In this document: piece by piece, positions 8,180-16,013 of the stretch
How the letters are laid out: every line of letters begins with the position of its first letter
Position numbering within the stretch: the first letter of the stretch is position 1
NCBI RefSeq assembly: GCF_900141985.1
Contig: NZ_FQZK01000001.1
Location: 248,001 to 312,000 of the forward strand
Direction: 5' to 3'
Source: Nocardiopsis flavescens
GTDB taxonomy: Bacteria; Actinomycetota; Actinomycetes; Streptosporangiales; Streptosporangiaceae
DNA length: 64,000 nt
The notes under the pieces: model-generated
What the model saw: only the letters and a program-made list of their open reading frames with translations
What the model was told of the DNA's origin: nothing
Databases searched by the model: none
Translations under genes and position numbers: made by a program

Positions 8180-9336
8180 GGTCGAACCTCCGGCACGGCA
8201 CGGGCCCAGGGGGCACCCAGCTCACGGAACAGCGACAGGGACTCGGCGGCGCGCCCCACCAGCTCGGCGACACCGTCCACGGTGCGGTGCACGGCCCCGT
8301 CCTGCTCCCAGACCCGCTGGTGCTCCAGGCCGATCGGCCGCGGGTCGGGGCCGGTGCGCACCGCCTCCAGCACGTGCATGAACCCCCGCGTGGCCGCCGG
8401 CGGCACCAGCAGCGGCGTCCCGTGGCGCACGTGGTCCACCAGGTCCGCCACCAGATTGCGGCGCGGGTGGACGGCCGTCCGGGGCGCCCGCCCCGGCCGG
8501 TGCACCGTCACCCGGTCCAGGGTGTACTCCAGCTCGATCCGGCCCCGCACCCCGTGCACCACCAGCCGCGGCGGCGACTCCTGCGGCCCGCACAGCGTCG
8601 TGGCCAGCACCACCGGCGTCCCCTGCGCGGTGCGCAGGCGCAGCGCCGAGGTGTCGTCGCTCTCGATGGGGTGGGCCCGGTACAGGTCCAGCTCGATGCC
8701 CACCGGCGGCTGCCCGCCGTCCCCGGTCAGGGCCAGCGCCGTCGCCGTGGCGTGCGCGAACGGGTTGGTGATCGCCCCGTCCACCACGTCGCGCCCCTCC
8801 AGGCGCCGGCGCCCCGCCCAGGGGGCGCGGGCGTAGTACGCCGAGGTGCGCACCCACACCCCCGACCCGCCGATACCGCGCACCGCCCCCACCGCGCCCT
8901 CGGCGACCAGGGCGCGCACGGCGTCCACCGCCGCCGACCCCAGGCTCTGGAACCCGATCTGGCAGGCCAGCCCCGAGGCGTCCACCGCCTCCACCAGCCG
9001 GTCCAGCTCGGCCAGCGTCGCGGTGGTGGGCTTCTCCAACAGCACGTGCGAGCCGTGCTCCAGGGCGGTCAGCGTCAGCGGCAGGTGGGTGTGGATGGGC
9101 GTCACCAGCACGGTCACCCGCGCCCCCGTCCGCCTGAGCGCGGTGGGCAGGTCCTCGAAGAACGGGACCGGCCCGTGCCCCTCCAGGTCGTCGCCCGGGG
9201 CGGGCGGCACCCGGTCGCACACCCCCGCCAGCCGCACCGTCCCGGCCCTGGCCAGCGGCAGCAGCGACCGCAGCTGCGAGCGCCCGTGTCCGTGCAGCCC
9301 CACCAGCAGCACCGGCACCGGGCCGCCGGCGCTCAC
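8176..9336 (-). CDS. Gfo/Idh/MocA family oxidoreductase
   Basis: 386 residues from GTG 9336, which overlaps the upstream gene's stop (GTGA). The Rossmann loop reads VGLHGHGRSQLRSL near the N-terminus and the catalytic EKP motif is present (VLLEKPTTATLAEL). It lacks strong similarity in the C-terminal half to its two paralogs in this window, so the three probably act on different substrates or different steps. The region DGAITNPFAHATATALAL corresponds to the substrate helix. Same operon as the gene at 9333-10646 and the PmoA-like gene. Confidence 0.88.
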   Translation of the reverse strand: MSAGGPVPVLLVGLHGHGRSQLRSLLPLARAGTVRLAGVCDRVPPAPGDDLEGHGPVPFFEDLPTALRRTGARVTVLVTPIHTHLPLTLTALEHGSHVLLEKPTTATLAELDRLVEAVDASGLACQIGFQSLGSAAVDAVRALVAEGAVGAVRGIGGSGVWVRTSAYYARAPWAGRRRLEGRDVVDGAITNPFAHATATALALTGDGGQPPVGIELDLYRAHPIESDDTSALRLRTAQGTPVVLATTLCGPQESPPRLVVHGVRGRIELEYTLDRVTVHRPGRAPRTAVHPRRNLVADLVDHVRHGTPLLVPPAATRGFMHVLEAVRTGPDPRPIGLEHQRVWEQDGAVHRTVDGVAELVGRAAESLSLFRELGAPWARAVPEVRP

Positions 9337-10646
9337 GCCCCCTTCCCCGCGAGCAGGTCGGCGACGCGCACCGGCGCCCCCGAGGCCATCGAGGCGTTGG
9401 CGGCCAGCCCGGTGAGCAGGGCGTTGCCGCCGTCGGCGTGGTCGGGGCGGATGCCGTCGTCCAGCCGCCCCAGCAGGGCGTCGAGCATGGCGGTGTCGCC
9501 GCCGCCGTGGCCGCCCCCGCCGACCTCCACCTCGATCTCCTCGGGGGCGCTCCAGTGGCGGCGCAGCACCAGCCGGGAGGTGGTGTCCTCCTTGGGGGCG
9601 GGCATGCCGCGCACCGGGTTCTCCTCGGTGGGGCCCGCCACGGTGCGGTCGAACTCCACCATGTCCAGCTCCAGCCGGCCGCGGCTGCCGGTGACGGCCA
9701 GCCGGTACCCCTCCCAGGGGGCGTAGGCGGTGAGGTGGTAGCTCAGGCGCGCCCCGGTGTCGTAGCGCACCAGCACTGACATGTCGTCCTCGATGGTGAT
9801 GCCGGGGCCGAACACGTTGAGGTCGCGGCGGTAGCCGTCCTCGTGCTCGGCCTCCAGGTACAGGGCGCTCAGGTCGGGGCTGTCGGCCAGGTGCAGCGCG
9901 AAGGGGTCGGCGTCGGCCGCCGCCGCGCCGTGGCCGCGCTCGTAGTCGGCGGCCACGCCGTGGCGGCGCCCGTTCTCCTCGCCGTAGAAGAACAGCCGGC
10001 CCGAGGCGTAGACCTCCTCGGGGCGGGCGCCGATCCACCAGTTGACCAGGTCGAAGTGGTGGCTGGCCTTGTGCACGAGCAGGCCCCCGGAGTTGGCCTT
10101 GTCGCGGTGCCAGCGGCGGAAGTAGTCGGCGCCGTGGCGCAGGTCCAGCATCCACTCGAAGTGGACCGAGCCCACCTCGCCCACCGCGCCCTGGGCGATG
10201 AGCTCGCGCACCCGGCGGTGGACGGGGTTGTAGCGGTAGTTGAAGCCGACGGTGACCCGGCCGCCGGTGCGTTCGCGGGCCCGCTCGATGCGGCCCAGCC
10301 CGTCCAGGTCGGTGGTCATGGGCTTCTCGGTGACGACGTCGGCCCCGTGCTCCAGGGCGGCGACGATGTAGTCGGCGTGGGTGTGGTCGACGGTGCACAC
10401 GATCACCTCGTCCACGGCCTGCTCGGTGAGCATGCGGGCGAAGGCGTCGGCGGGGTAGGCGGGCACGGGGTCCAGGCCGGCCTCGGCGACGATCCGGTTG
10501 TGGACGGCCATGCGGGTGGCGTTGGTGTCGCACAGGGCGACCAGCACCCCGTGGCGGCGGTGTGCGCCGGTGAGGGCGCGGGTGTACATCCGGGCCCGGG
10601 AACCGGTGCCGACGATCGCGTACCTGCGTTGCGTGGTGTGGTTCAC
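9333..10646 (-). CDS. Gfo/Idh/MocA family oxidoreductase, first gene of minus-strand operon
   Basis: 437 residues. N-terminal IVGTGSRARMY dinucleotide loop and VVTEKPMTTDL EKP motif; substrate region KASHHFDLVNWWIG contains the usual H-x-x-D-x-x-x-W pattern of the family. The start GTG 10646 is favoured because a promoter (TTGTGG at 10682-10677, 17-bp spacer, TTACCA at 10659-10654 on the minus strand) would start RNA at this codon, implying a leaderless mRNA. The LacI-type operator at 10655-10668 lies between and over those hexamers. Larger than its paralogs because of a longer C-terminal domain. Confidence 0.9.
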   Translation of the reverse strand: MNHTTQRRYAIVGTGSRARMYTRALTGAHRRHGVLVALCDTNATRMAVHNRIVAEAGLDPVPAYPADAFARMLTEQAVDEVIVCTVDHTHADYIVAALEHGADVVTEKPMTTDLDGLGRIERARERTGGRVTVGFNYRYNPVHRRVRELIAQGAVGEVGSVHFEWMLDLRHGADYFRRWHRDKANSGGLLVHKASHHFDLVNWWIGARPEEVYASGRLFFYGEENGRRHGVAADYERGHGAAAADADPFALHLADSPDLSALYLEAEHEDGYRRDLNVFGPGITIEDDMSVLVRYDTGARLSYHLTAYAPWEGYRLAVTGSRGRLELDMVEFDRTVAGPTEENPVRGMPAPKEDTTSRLVLRRHWSAPEEIEVEVGGGGHGGGDTAMLDALLGRLDDGIRPDHADGGNALLTGLAANASMASGAPVRVADLLAGKGA

Positions 10647-10653
10647 ACCAGGA

Positions 10654-10682
10654 TGGTAAACGCTTTCCTACGTCGACCACAA
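10654..10682 (-). promoter_or_regulatory. promoter with embedded LacI-type operator
   Basis: On the minus strand: -35 TTGTGG (10682-10677), 17-bp spacer, -10 TTACCA (10659-10654), then 7 bases to GTG 10646. The operator variant GGTAAACGCTTTCC (plus strand, 10655-10668) overlaps the -10 and spacer, so repressor binding would exclude polymerase. Confidence 0.6.
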
Positions 10683-10847
10683 TGCCCGGGGGCGAACACG
10701 GTGCCGAGACGGGTGGGGCGCACGGGGTGAACAAGGGGACGAAAGCACCGCAAGAGGACAGGGCGGAGGGGCGAAAACCCCGCGTCCGCCGGGGTCCGGG
10801 AAGGTAACGATCCGGGCGGCGCTTGCCCGCCAAGGGGAAACCGGGCG

Positions 10848-10876
10848 TTGACACCCTTGTAACCCGGTGCTAGAAA
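10848..10876 (+). promoter_or_regulatory. sigma-70-type promoter of the sugar ABC importer
   Basis: TTGACA (10848-10853), 17-bp spacer, TAGAAA (10871-10876): a near-consensus housekeeping promoter. The operator at 10894-10909 lies about 10 bases downstream of the predicted start, a roadblock or overlap position. Confidence 0.65.
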
Positions 10877-10893
10877 CTGAACATCCTAGTAGC

Positions 10894-10909
10894 TGGATAG
10901 CGCTTACCA
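10894..10909. promoter_or_regulatory. LacI-type operator variant at the importer promoter
   Basis: TGGATAGCGCTTACCA keeps the AGCGCT centre and outer TGG/CCA of the locus operator (TGGAAAGCGCTTTC) with two changes per arm. It links the importer to the same repressor. Confidence 0.55.
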
Positions 10910-11067
10910 ACCCATAACCTGCGCCTTTCCGCAGTGTTCTCGGACACAGGGCCAACGGCCCCGTTCCACCCCCCTTCCCGATCAGATTGGCGGTCCGTGA
11001 CCATGCACCCCGGTACACGTGTCTCCACCTCACGGTCGGAGCCCGCCCCGACAGGGGGCGGATCCCT

Positions 11068-12033
11068 GTGAGCGCGCTCCTGCAGCGCGGCACCCGCCCG
11101 GCCTCCCCCGCGGCGCCGGCCGCGGGCCGCCGGCGCACCGCGGCGCGCGGCACCGGCCGCCGCAAGCGCGAGTCCCTGGCCGCCTACGGCTTCCTGGCCC
11201 CCTGGTTCCTGGGACTGGCGCTCATCACCGCCGGCCCCCTGCTGGCCTCGCTGTACTTCTCCTTCACCGACTACAACCTCATCGGCGACCACGAGGTCAT
11301 CGGCTGGGCCAACTACGAGCGCATGCTCGACGACGCCCGCCTGCACAGCGCCCTGCGCGTCACCTTCGTCTACGTGTTCGTGTCGGTGCCGCTCCAGCTG
11401 GCCCTGGCCCTGGCCCTGGCGATGGTCCTGGACCGGGGCGTGCGGGGACTGGCCCTGTACCGGTCGGTGTACTACCTGCCCTCCCTGCTGGGCGGCAGCG
11501 TGGCCATCGCCATCCTGTGGCGGCAGGTCTTCGGAGCCGAGGGGCTGGTCAACCAGGTCCTGGCGCTCTTCGGCGTCCAGGGGCCGGGCTGGGTCTCCCA
11601 CCCCGACCACGCCCTGAGCACCCTGATCGTGCTCAACGTGTGGACCTTCGGCGCGCCCATGGTCATCTTCCTGGCCGGGCTGCGCCAGGTCCCCGCCATG
11701 TACTACGAGGCCGCGGCCGTGGACGGGGCGGGCCCGGTGCACCGCTTCGTGCACATCACCCTGCCCATGCTCACGCCCATCATCTTCTTCAACCTGGTGC
11801 TCCAGATCATCAACGCCTTCCAGACCTTCACCCAGGCGTTCATCGTCAGCGGCGGCACCGGCGGCCCCTCCGACTCCACCCTCTTCTACACGCTCTACCT
11901 CTACCAGGAGGGGTTCGGCGCGTTCCACATGGGCTACGCCTCGGCGATGGCCTGGCTCCTGCTCATGATCATCGGGGGATTCACCGCGGTGAACTTCCTC
12001 GCCTCCAAGTTCTGGGTCTTCTATGGCGACTGA
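11068..12033 (+). CDS. carbohydrate ABC transporter permease (MalF/UgpA type)
   Basis: 321 residues from GTG 11068, preceded by AGGGGG at 11053-11058. The in-frame extension to 10987 is inside the leader. Six predicted membrane helices begin at LAAYGFLAPWFLGLALI. The EAA motif that docks the ATPase is visible as YYEAAAVDGAGPVHRFVHITLPM near residue 215. The arginine-rich first 40 residues are cytoplasmic. It overlaps the next permease by 11 bp. The operon has no ATP-binding subunit, so energy is probably supplied by a shared MsiK-type ATPase encoded elsewhere (known for many actinomycete sugar importers; inference here). Confidence 0.92.
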   Translation: MSALLQRGTRPASPAAPAAGRRRTAARGTGRRKRESLAAYGFLAPWFLGLALITAGPLLASLYFSFTDYNLIGDHEVIGWANYERMLDDARLHSALRVTFVYVFVSVPLQLALALALAMVLDRGVRGLALYRSVYYLPSLLGGSVAIAILWRQVFGAEGLVNQVLALFGVQGPGWVSHPDHALSTLIVLNVWTFGAPMVIFLAGLRQVPAMYYEAAAVDGAGPVHRFVHITLPMLTPIIFFNLVLQIINAFQTFTQAFIVSGGTGGPSDSTLFYTLYLYQEGFGAFHMGYASAMAWLLLMIIGGFTAVNFLASKFWVFYGD

Positions 12034-12895
12034 CACCACTGCCCCCGCCCGCGCCCCCCGCGAGCGCAGCGACCGCAAACGACGGCTCCTGACCCACATC
12101 GGCCTCATCGCCTTCGGCCTGGTGATGCTCTACCCGCTGCTGTGGATGGTCTCCAGCTCCTTCAAGCCCACCTCGGAGATCTTCCGCGAACCCGGGCTCA
12201 TCCCCTGGAACTTCACCCCGGAGAACTACTCCGAGGGGTGGACCGCACTCGAATACCCCTTCCACCACTACCTGCTCAACTCCGCGATGGTGGTGGGCGG
12301 CTCGATCGTGGGCAACCTCATCGGCTGCTCCATGGCCGCCTACGCCTTCGCCCGCCTGGAGTTCCGCGGCAAGCGGCTGCTGTTCGCGGTCATGCTGGCC
12401 ACCATCATGCTGCCGATCCACGTCGTGATCGTGCCGCAGTACATCCTGTTCGCGCAGCTGGACTGGATCAACACCTTCTACCCGCTGATCGTGCCCAAGC
12501 TCCTGGCCACCGACGGCTTCTTCATCTTCCTCATGGTGCAGTTCATCCGCGGACTGCCCCGCGACCTGGACGAGGCCGCCCGCATCGACGGCTGCGGCCA
12601 CGTGCGGATCTTCCTGCGCATCATCCTGCCGCTGTCGATGCCCGCCCTGGCCACCACGGCGATCTTCACCTTCATCTGGACCTGGAACGACTTCTTCAGC
12701 CAGCTCATCTTCCTCACCCGGCCCGACATGTACACGGTCCCGGTGGCGCTGCGCACCTTCGTCGACTCCAGTTCCCAGACCTCCTGGGGCCCCCTGTTCG
12801 CCATGTCGGTCGTGGCCCTGGGACCCGTGTTCGGATTCTTCCTCGCCGGCCAGCGCTACCTCGTCAAGGGCATCGCGACCACCGGCATCAAGTAG
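12023..12895 (+). CDS. carbohydrate ABC transporter permease (MalG/UgpE type)
   Basis: 290 residues, ATG 12023. Begins with a positively charged segment, then six membrane helices (HIGLIAFGLVMLYPLLWMV first). EAA loop: LDEAARIDGCGHVRIFLRIILPL near residue 190. Typical partner of the preceding MalF-type permease; together they form the membrane channel for the sugar delivered by the lipoprotein at 12918-14219. Confidence 0.93.
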   Translation: MATDTTAPARAPRERSDRKRRLLTHIGLIAFGLVMLYPLLWMVSSSFKPTSEIFREPGLIPWNFTPENYSEGWTALEYPFHHYLLNSAMVVGGSIVGNLIGCSMAAYAFARLEFRGKRLLFAVMLATIMLPIHVVIVPQYILFAQLDWINTFYPLIVPKLLATDGFFIFLMVQFIRGLPRDLDEAARIDGCGHVRIFLRIILPLSMPALATTAIFTFIWTWNDFFSQLIFLTRPDMYTVPVALRTFVDSSSQTSWGPLFAMSVVALGPVFGFFLAGQRYLVKGIATTGIK

Positions 12896-12917
12896 AGATC
12901 GAGAGGACCCACCCCCC

Positions 12918-14219
12918 ATGTCCCCCGTGAAACCGCGCCGCCCCCTGGCGCTCGCCGCGACCGCCCTCGCCCTGGCCCTGGCCTCCACCGCCTGCGCGGG
13001 CGGCGGCTCCGACTCCGAGGACGGCGTCGTCGAACTCCGCTACTCCTGGTGGGGCGCCGACGACCGCCACTCCACGCTCCAGCAGGTCATCGACATCTTC
13101 GAGGCCCAGAACCCCGACATCCGGATCGTCGGGGACTACACCGACTGGGGCTCCTACTGGGACAAGCTCGCCACCTCCACCGCGGCCGGCGACGCCCCCG
13201 ACATCATGATGCAGGAGGAGCGCTACCTGCGGGAGTACGGCGACCGCGGCGCCCTGGCCGACCTGTCGGAGCTGGAGGGCCTGGACCTGTCCAAGGTGGA
13301 CCCGCTGGTCGCCGAGAGCGGCGACCTGGACGGGGTCACCTACGGCATCGCCAGCGGCGTGAACGCCTACGCGATCCTGGCCGACCCGGCCGCGTTCGAG
13401 GCCGCCGGGGTGGAGCTGCCCGACGACACCACCTGGACGTGGGAGGACTACATCGCCCTGTCCGCGGAGATCACCGAGGCCAGCGGCGGCGACATCGTGG
13501 GCACCCAGAGCATGGCCTACAACGAGTCCGGCTTCCAGATCTTCGCCCGCCAGCACGGGGAGAACCTCTACGCCGAGGACGGCAGCCTGGGCTTCTCCGA
13601 GGAGACCCTCACCGCCTGGTTCGAGATGACCCAGGAACTGCTGGACAACGGCGGCCAGCCCGAGGCCTCCCAGAGCGTGGAGATCGAGGCGGGCGGCCCC
13701 GACCAGTCGGTGATCTCCGCCGGCACCGGCGCCATGGCGCACTTCTGGACCAACCAGCTGGGCGGCATCACCGAGTCCTCCGGCAGCGAGATCGAGCTGC
13801 TGCGCTACCCGGGGGAGAGCACGGGCGACCGCACCGGCATGTACTTCAAGCCCGCCATGTTCTACTCCGTCTCGGCCGGCTCCGACCACCCGGAGGAGGC
13901 GGCCCGCTTCGTCGACTTCATGCTCAACGGCACCGACGCCGCCGAGCTGATCCTGTCGGACCTGGGCCTGCCCGCCAACGTGGACGTGCGCGGCCACATC
14001 CTCAGCTCGCTGCCCCCGGCCGACGAGCGCAGCGCCGTGTTCCTGTCCGAGATCGAGGGCGACATCGTCGACGGCAACCCGCCGCCGCCCATCGGCGCCG
14101 GCCAGGTCGTGGAGATCACCAAGCGGGTCACCGACGCGATGGCCTTCGGCGACCTCACCCCCGAGGAGGCCGCCCAGCAGTGGATCTCCGAGGTCGAGTC
14201 CGCCACCGGCACCCAGTGA
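12918..14219 (+). CDS. extracellular sugar-binding lipoprotein of ABC importer (family 1 SBP)
   Basis: 433 residues. Signal peptide with KPRRP n-region, hydrophobic core and a lipobox ending in STAC (Cys about residue 27), so the mature protein is anchored to the outer face of the membrane. The first beta strand (VELRYSWWGADD), the GDYTDWGSYWDKLA segment and later tryptophan-rich WTWEDYIAL are usual in family 1 solute-binding proteins for oligosaccharides. Binds substrate for permeases at 11068-12895. The ligand cannot be deduced; the neighbouring uronate/aldonate-type enzymes hint at an acidic or modified sugar. Confidence 0.92.
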   Translation: MSPVKPRRPLALAATALALALASTACAGGGSDSEDGVVELRYSWWGADDRHSTLQQVIDIFEAQNPDIRIVGDYTDWGSYWDKLATSTAAGDAPDIMMQEERYLREYGDRGALADLSELEGLDLSKVDPLVAESGDLDGVTYGIASGVNAYAILADPAAFEAAGVELPDDTTWTWEDYIALSAEITEASGGDIVGTQSMAYNESGFQIFARQHGENLYAEDGSLGFSEETLTAWFEMTQELLDNGGQPEASQSVEIEAGGPDQSVISAGTGAMAHFWTNQLGGITESSGSEIELLRYPGESTGDRTGMYFKPAMFYSVSAGSDHPEEAARFVDFMLNGTDAAELILSDLGLPANVDVRGHILSSLPPADERSAVFLSEIEGDIVDGNPPPPIGAGQVVEITKRVTDAMAFGDLTPEEAAQQWISEVESATGTQ

Positions 14220-14262
14220 CGGACGGCCGGCACCGGGCCCGCCCGCGCCGGTCCTGAGCACG

Positions 14263-14294
14263 CGGGGCCGCACCCTCACCGGGGTGCGGCCCCG
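14263..14294 (+). terminator. hairpin terminator after importer operon
   Basis: Perfect 13-bp arms (14263-14275 and 14282-14294) around a TCACCG loop, 44 bases after the binding-protein stop codon. Confidence 0.75.
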
Positions 14295-14488
14295 CCGCCG
14301 TCACCGCCCCCGGGCGGGCGCACCGGGCGCCGGAGCACCCGCCCCGCCCCCCGGGGGCGCCGCTCCGACCACGCCCCTGCCCCGCGCCACCGCGCGGGCC
14401 GGGTGCTTGCGCGCGGGCACCGCACCTGCCAGCATCGCACCGCACCCCGGCCCAGGGGCCTGGTCCCACCCGGAGCGGAGCCGCCCAC

Positions 14489-15340
14489 ATGACCCAGACC
14501 ATCGCCCTCACCGGGGCCGCCGGGAACATCGGCACCCTGCTGCGCCCCCGCCTGGCCCGCCCCGGCCGCCACCTGCGCCTCATCGACACCGCCCCCCAGG
14601 CCCCCGCCGCCCCCGGCGAGGCCGTCCGCGTCCTGCACGGCGACATCACCGACCTGGCCGCCATGCAGGCCGCCTTCACCGGCGCCGACGCCGTCCTGCA
14701 CCTGGCCGGGTTCAGCCTGGAGGAACGGTGGGAGGACATCCTGGAGGTCAACATCCACGGCACCCGCCAGGTCCTGGAGGCCGCCCGCCGCGCCGGCGCC
14801 CACCGGGTCGTCCTGGCCGGCTCCAACCACGCCGTAGGCTTTCACCCCCGCGCCGACGGCGACCCCGGCGACTACCTCTTCCCCCGCCCCGACACCCACT
14901 ACGGGGTGGGCAAGGCCGCCGCCGAGGCGCTGGGCTCCCTCTACCACGACCGGTACGGCATGGACGTGCTGTGCGTGCGCATCGGCTCCTGCTTCCCCGA
15001 ACCGCGCGACTCCCGGATGCTCGCCTCCTGGCTGTCCCCCGACGACTGCGCCCGCCTCGTCGAGGCGCTGCTGGCCGCACCCTCCCCGGGCTTTCGCGTC
15101 CTGTGGGGGGTCTCCGACAACACCCGCCGCTGGTGGTCCCTCACCGAGGCCCGCGCCCTGGGATACGCGCCCGCCGACGACTCCGAGGTGTTCGCCCCCG
15201 CCATCGTGGCCCGCGAGGGCGGCGAACCCGACCCGCACCGCCCGCCCCACCACCTGCTCGGCGGCTCCTTCTGCGACCCCGCCCTGGACACCGACCGGCT
15301 GGAGGAGCGCCCGCCGCGCCGCGCCCGCCCCCGCGACTGA
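14489..15340 (+). CDS. NAD-dependent uronate dehydrogenase-like protein (extended SDR)
   Basis: 283 residues. GAAGNIG cofactor loop at residues 9-15, YGVGK catalytic tyrosine/lysine, and the RIGSCFPEPRDSRMLASWLS stretch, which I recognise as typical of uronate dehydrogenases (oxidation of glucuronate/galacturonate to aldarate lactones). Family assignment is therefore better than generic epimerase. Start ATG 14489 has CGGAGCGGAG upstream. It stands alone after the importer terminator but fits with the enolase-superfamily enzyme (sugar-acid dehydratases use aldarates). No LacI operator is visible directly upstream. Confidence 0.7.
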   Translation: MTQTIALTGAAGNIGTLLRPRLARPGRHLRLIDTAPQAPAAPGEAVRVLHGDITDLAAMQAAFTGADAVLHLAGFSLEERWEDILEVNIHGTRQVLEAARRAGAHRVVLAGSNHAVGFHPRADGDPGDYLFPRPDTHYGVGKAAAEALGSLYHDRYGMDVLCVRIGSCFPEPRDSRMLASWLSPDDCARLVEALLAAPSPGFRVLWGVSDNTRRWWSLTEARALGYAPADDSEVFAPAIVAREGGEPDPHRPPHHLLGGSFCDPALDTDRLEERPPRRARPRD

Positions 15341-15352
15341 ACCGCCGCCCGC

Positions 15353-15994
15353 TCACGCCCCCAGGTAGCGCAGCACCGCCCGCACCCGCCGGCTGTGCCC
15401 GGTGGCGTGGTCCAGGTCCAGCTTGTCGAAGATCGCGTTGACGTGCTTCTCCACCGCGCTCAGCGACACGTGCAGCCGCCCGGCGATCGACGGGTTGTTC
15501 CACCCCTGCGCCATCTGCTCCAGCACCTCCCGCTCGCGCGGCGTCAACCGCCCCAGCGGGTCCGCGCCGGCGTGGGCCAGCAGCCGCCGCACCACCTCCG
15601 GGTCGAACGCCGCCCCGCCCGCCGCCACCCGCTCCAGCGCCTCCAGGAACTCCCCCACCTGCGACACCCGGTCCTTGAGCAGGTACCCCACCCCGCCCGG
15701 CGAACCCGTCAACAGCTCGGTCGCGTAGCGGCGCTCCACGTACTGCGACAGCACCAGCACCGCCACCCGCGGGTGGGCGGCGCGGATCTCCAGCGCCGCC
15801 CGCAGCCCCTCGTCGGTGTGCGTGGGCGGCATCCGCACGTCCACCACCGCCGCGTCCGGGGCGTGCCGGCCCACCTCCTCCACCAGCGCCGCGGCGTCCC
15901 CCACCGCCGCCACGACCTCGTGCCCCTCCTCCTCCAGCAGCCGCACCAGCCCCTCCCGCAGCAGCACCGAGTCATCGGCGATCACCAACCGCAC
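15353..15994 (-). CDS. NarL/LuxR-family response regulator
   Basis: 213 residues from GTG 15994 (GGAGG 5 bases upstream); an alternative ATG lies at 16012, immediately after the kinase stop. Receiver domain with acidic pocket (VIADD at the N-terminus), phosphoacceptor Asp in AVVDVRMPP and lysine in YLLKDRV, then a C-terminal LuxR HTH (LTPREREVLEQMAQGWNN, LHVSLSAVEKHVNAIFDKLD). Translated right after the histidine kinase at 16014-17183, so they form a two-component system. Target genes unknown. Confidence 0.92.
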   Translation of the reverse strand: MRLVIADDSVLLREGLVRLLEEEGHEVVAAVGDAAALVEEVGRHAPDAAVVDVRMPPTHTDEGLRAALEIRAAHPRVAVLVLSQYVERRYATELLTGSPGGVGYLLKDRVSQVGEFLEALERVAAGGAAFDPEVVRRLLAHAGADPLGRLTPREREVLEQMAQGWNNPSIAGRLHVSLSAVEKHVNAIFDKLDLDHATGHSRRVRAVLRYLGA

Positions 15995-16013
15995 GAGCCC
16001 TCCACCCCTCATC

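Larger units (their letters stand above)
10647..11067. other. divergent regulatory region between oxidoreductase operon and ABC importer
   Basis: About 420 bases. It contains the minus-strand promoter at 10654-10682 and the plus-strand promoter/operator at 10848-10909. The rest is GC-rich DNA in which I see no gene. A short GGGCC-AAC-GGCCC hairpin lies in the importer leader near 10950. Confidence 0.5.
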
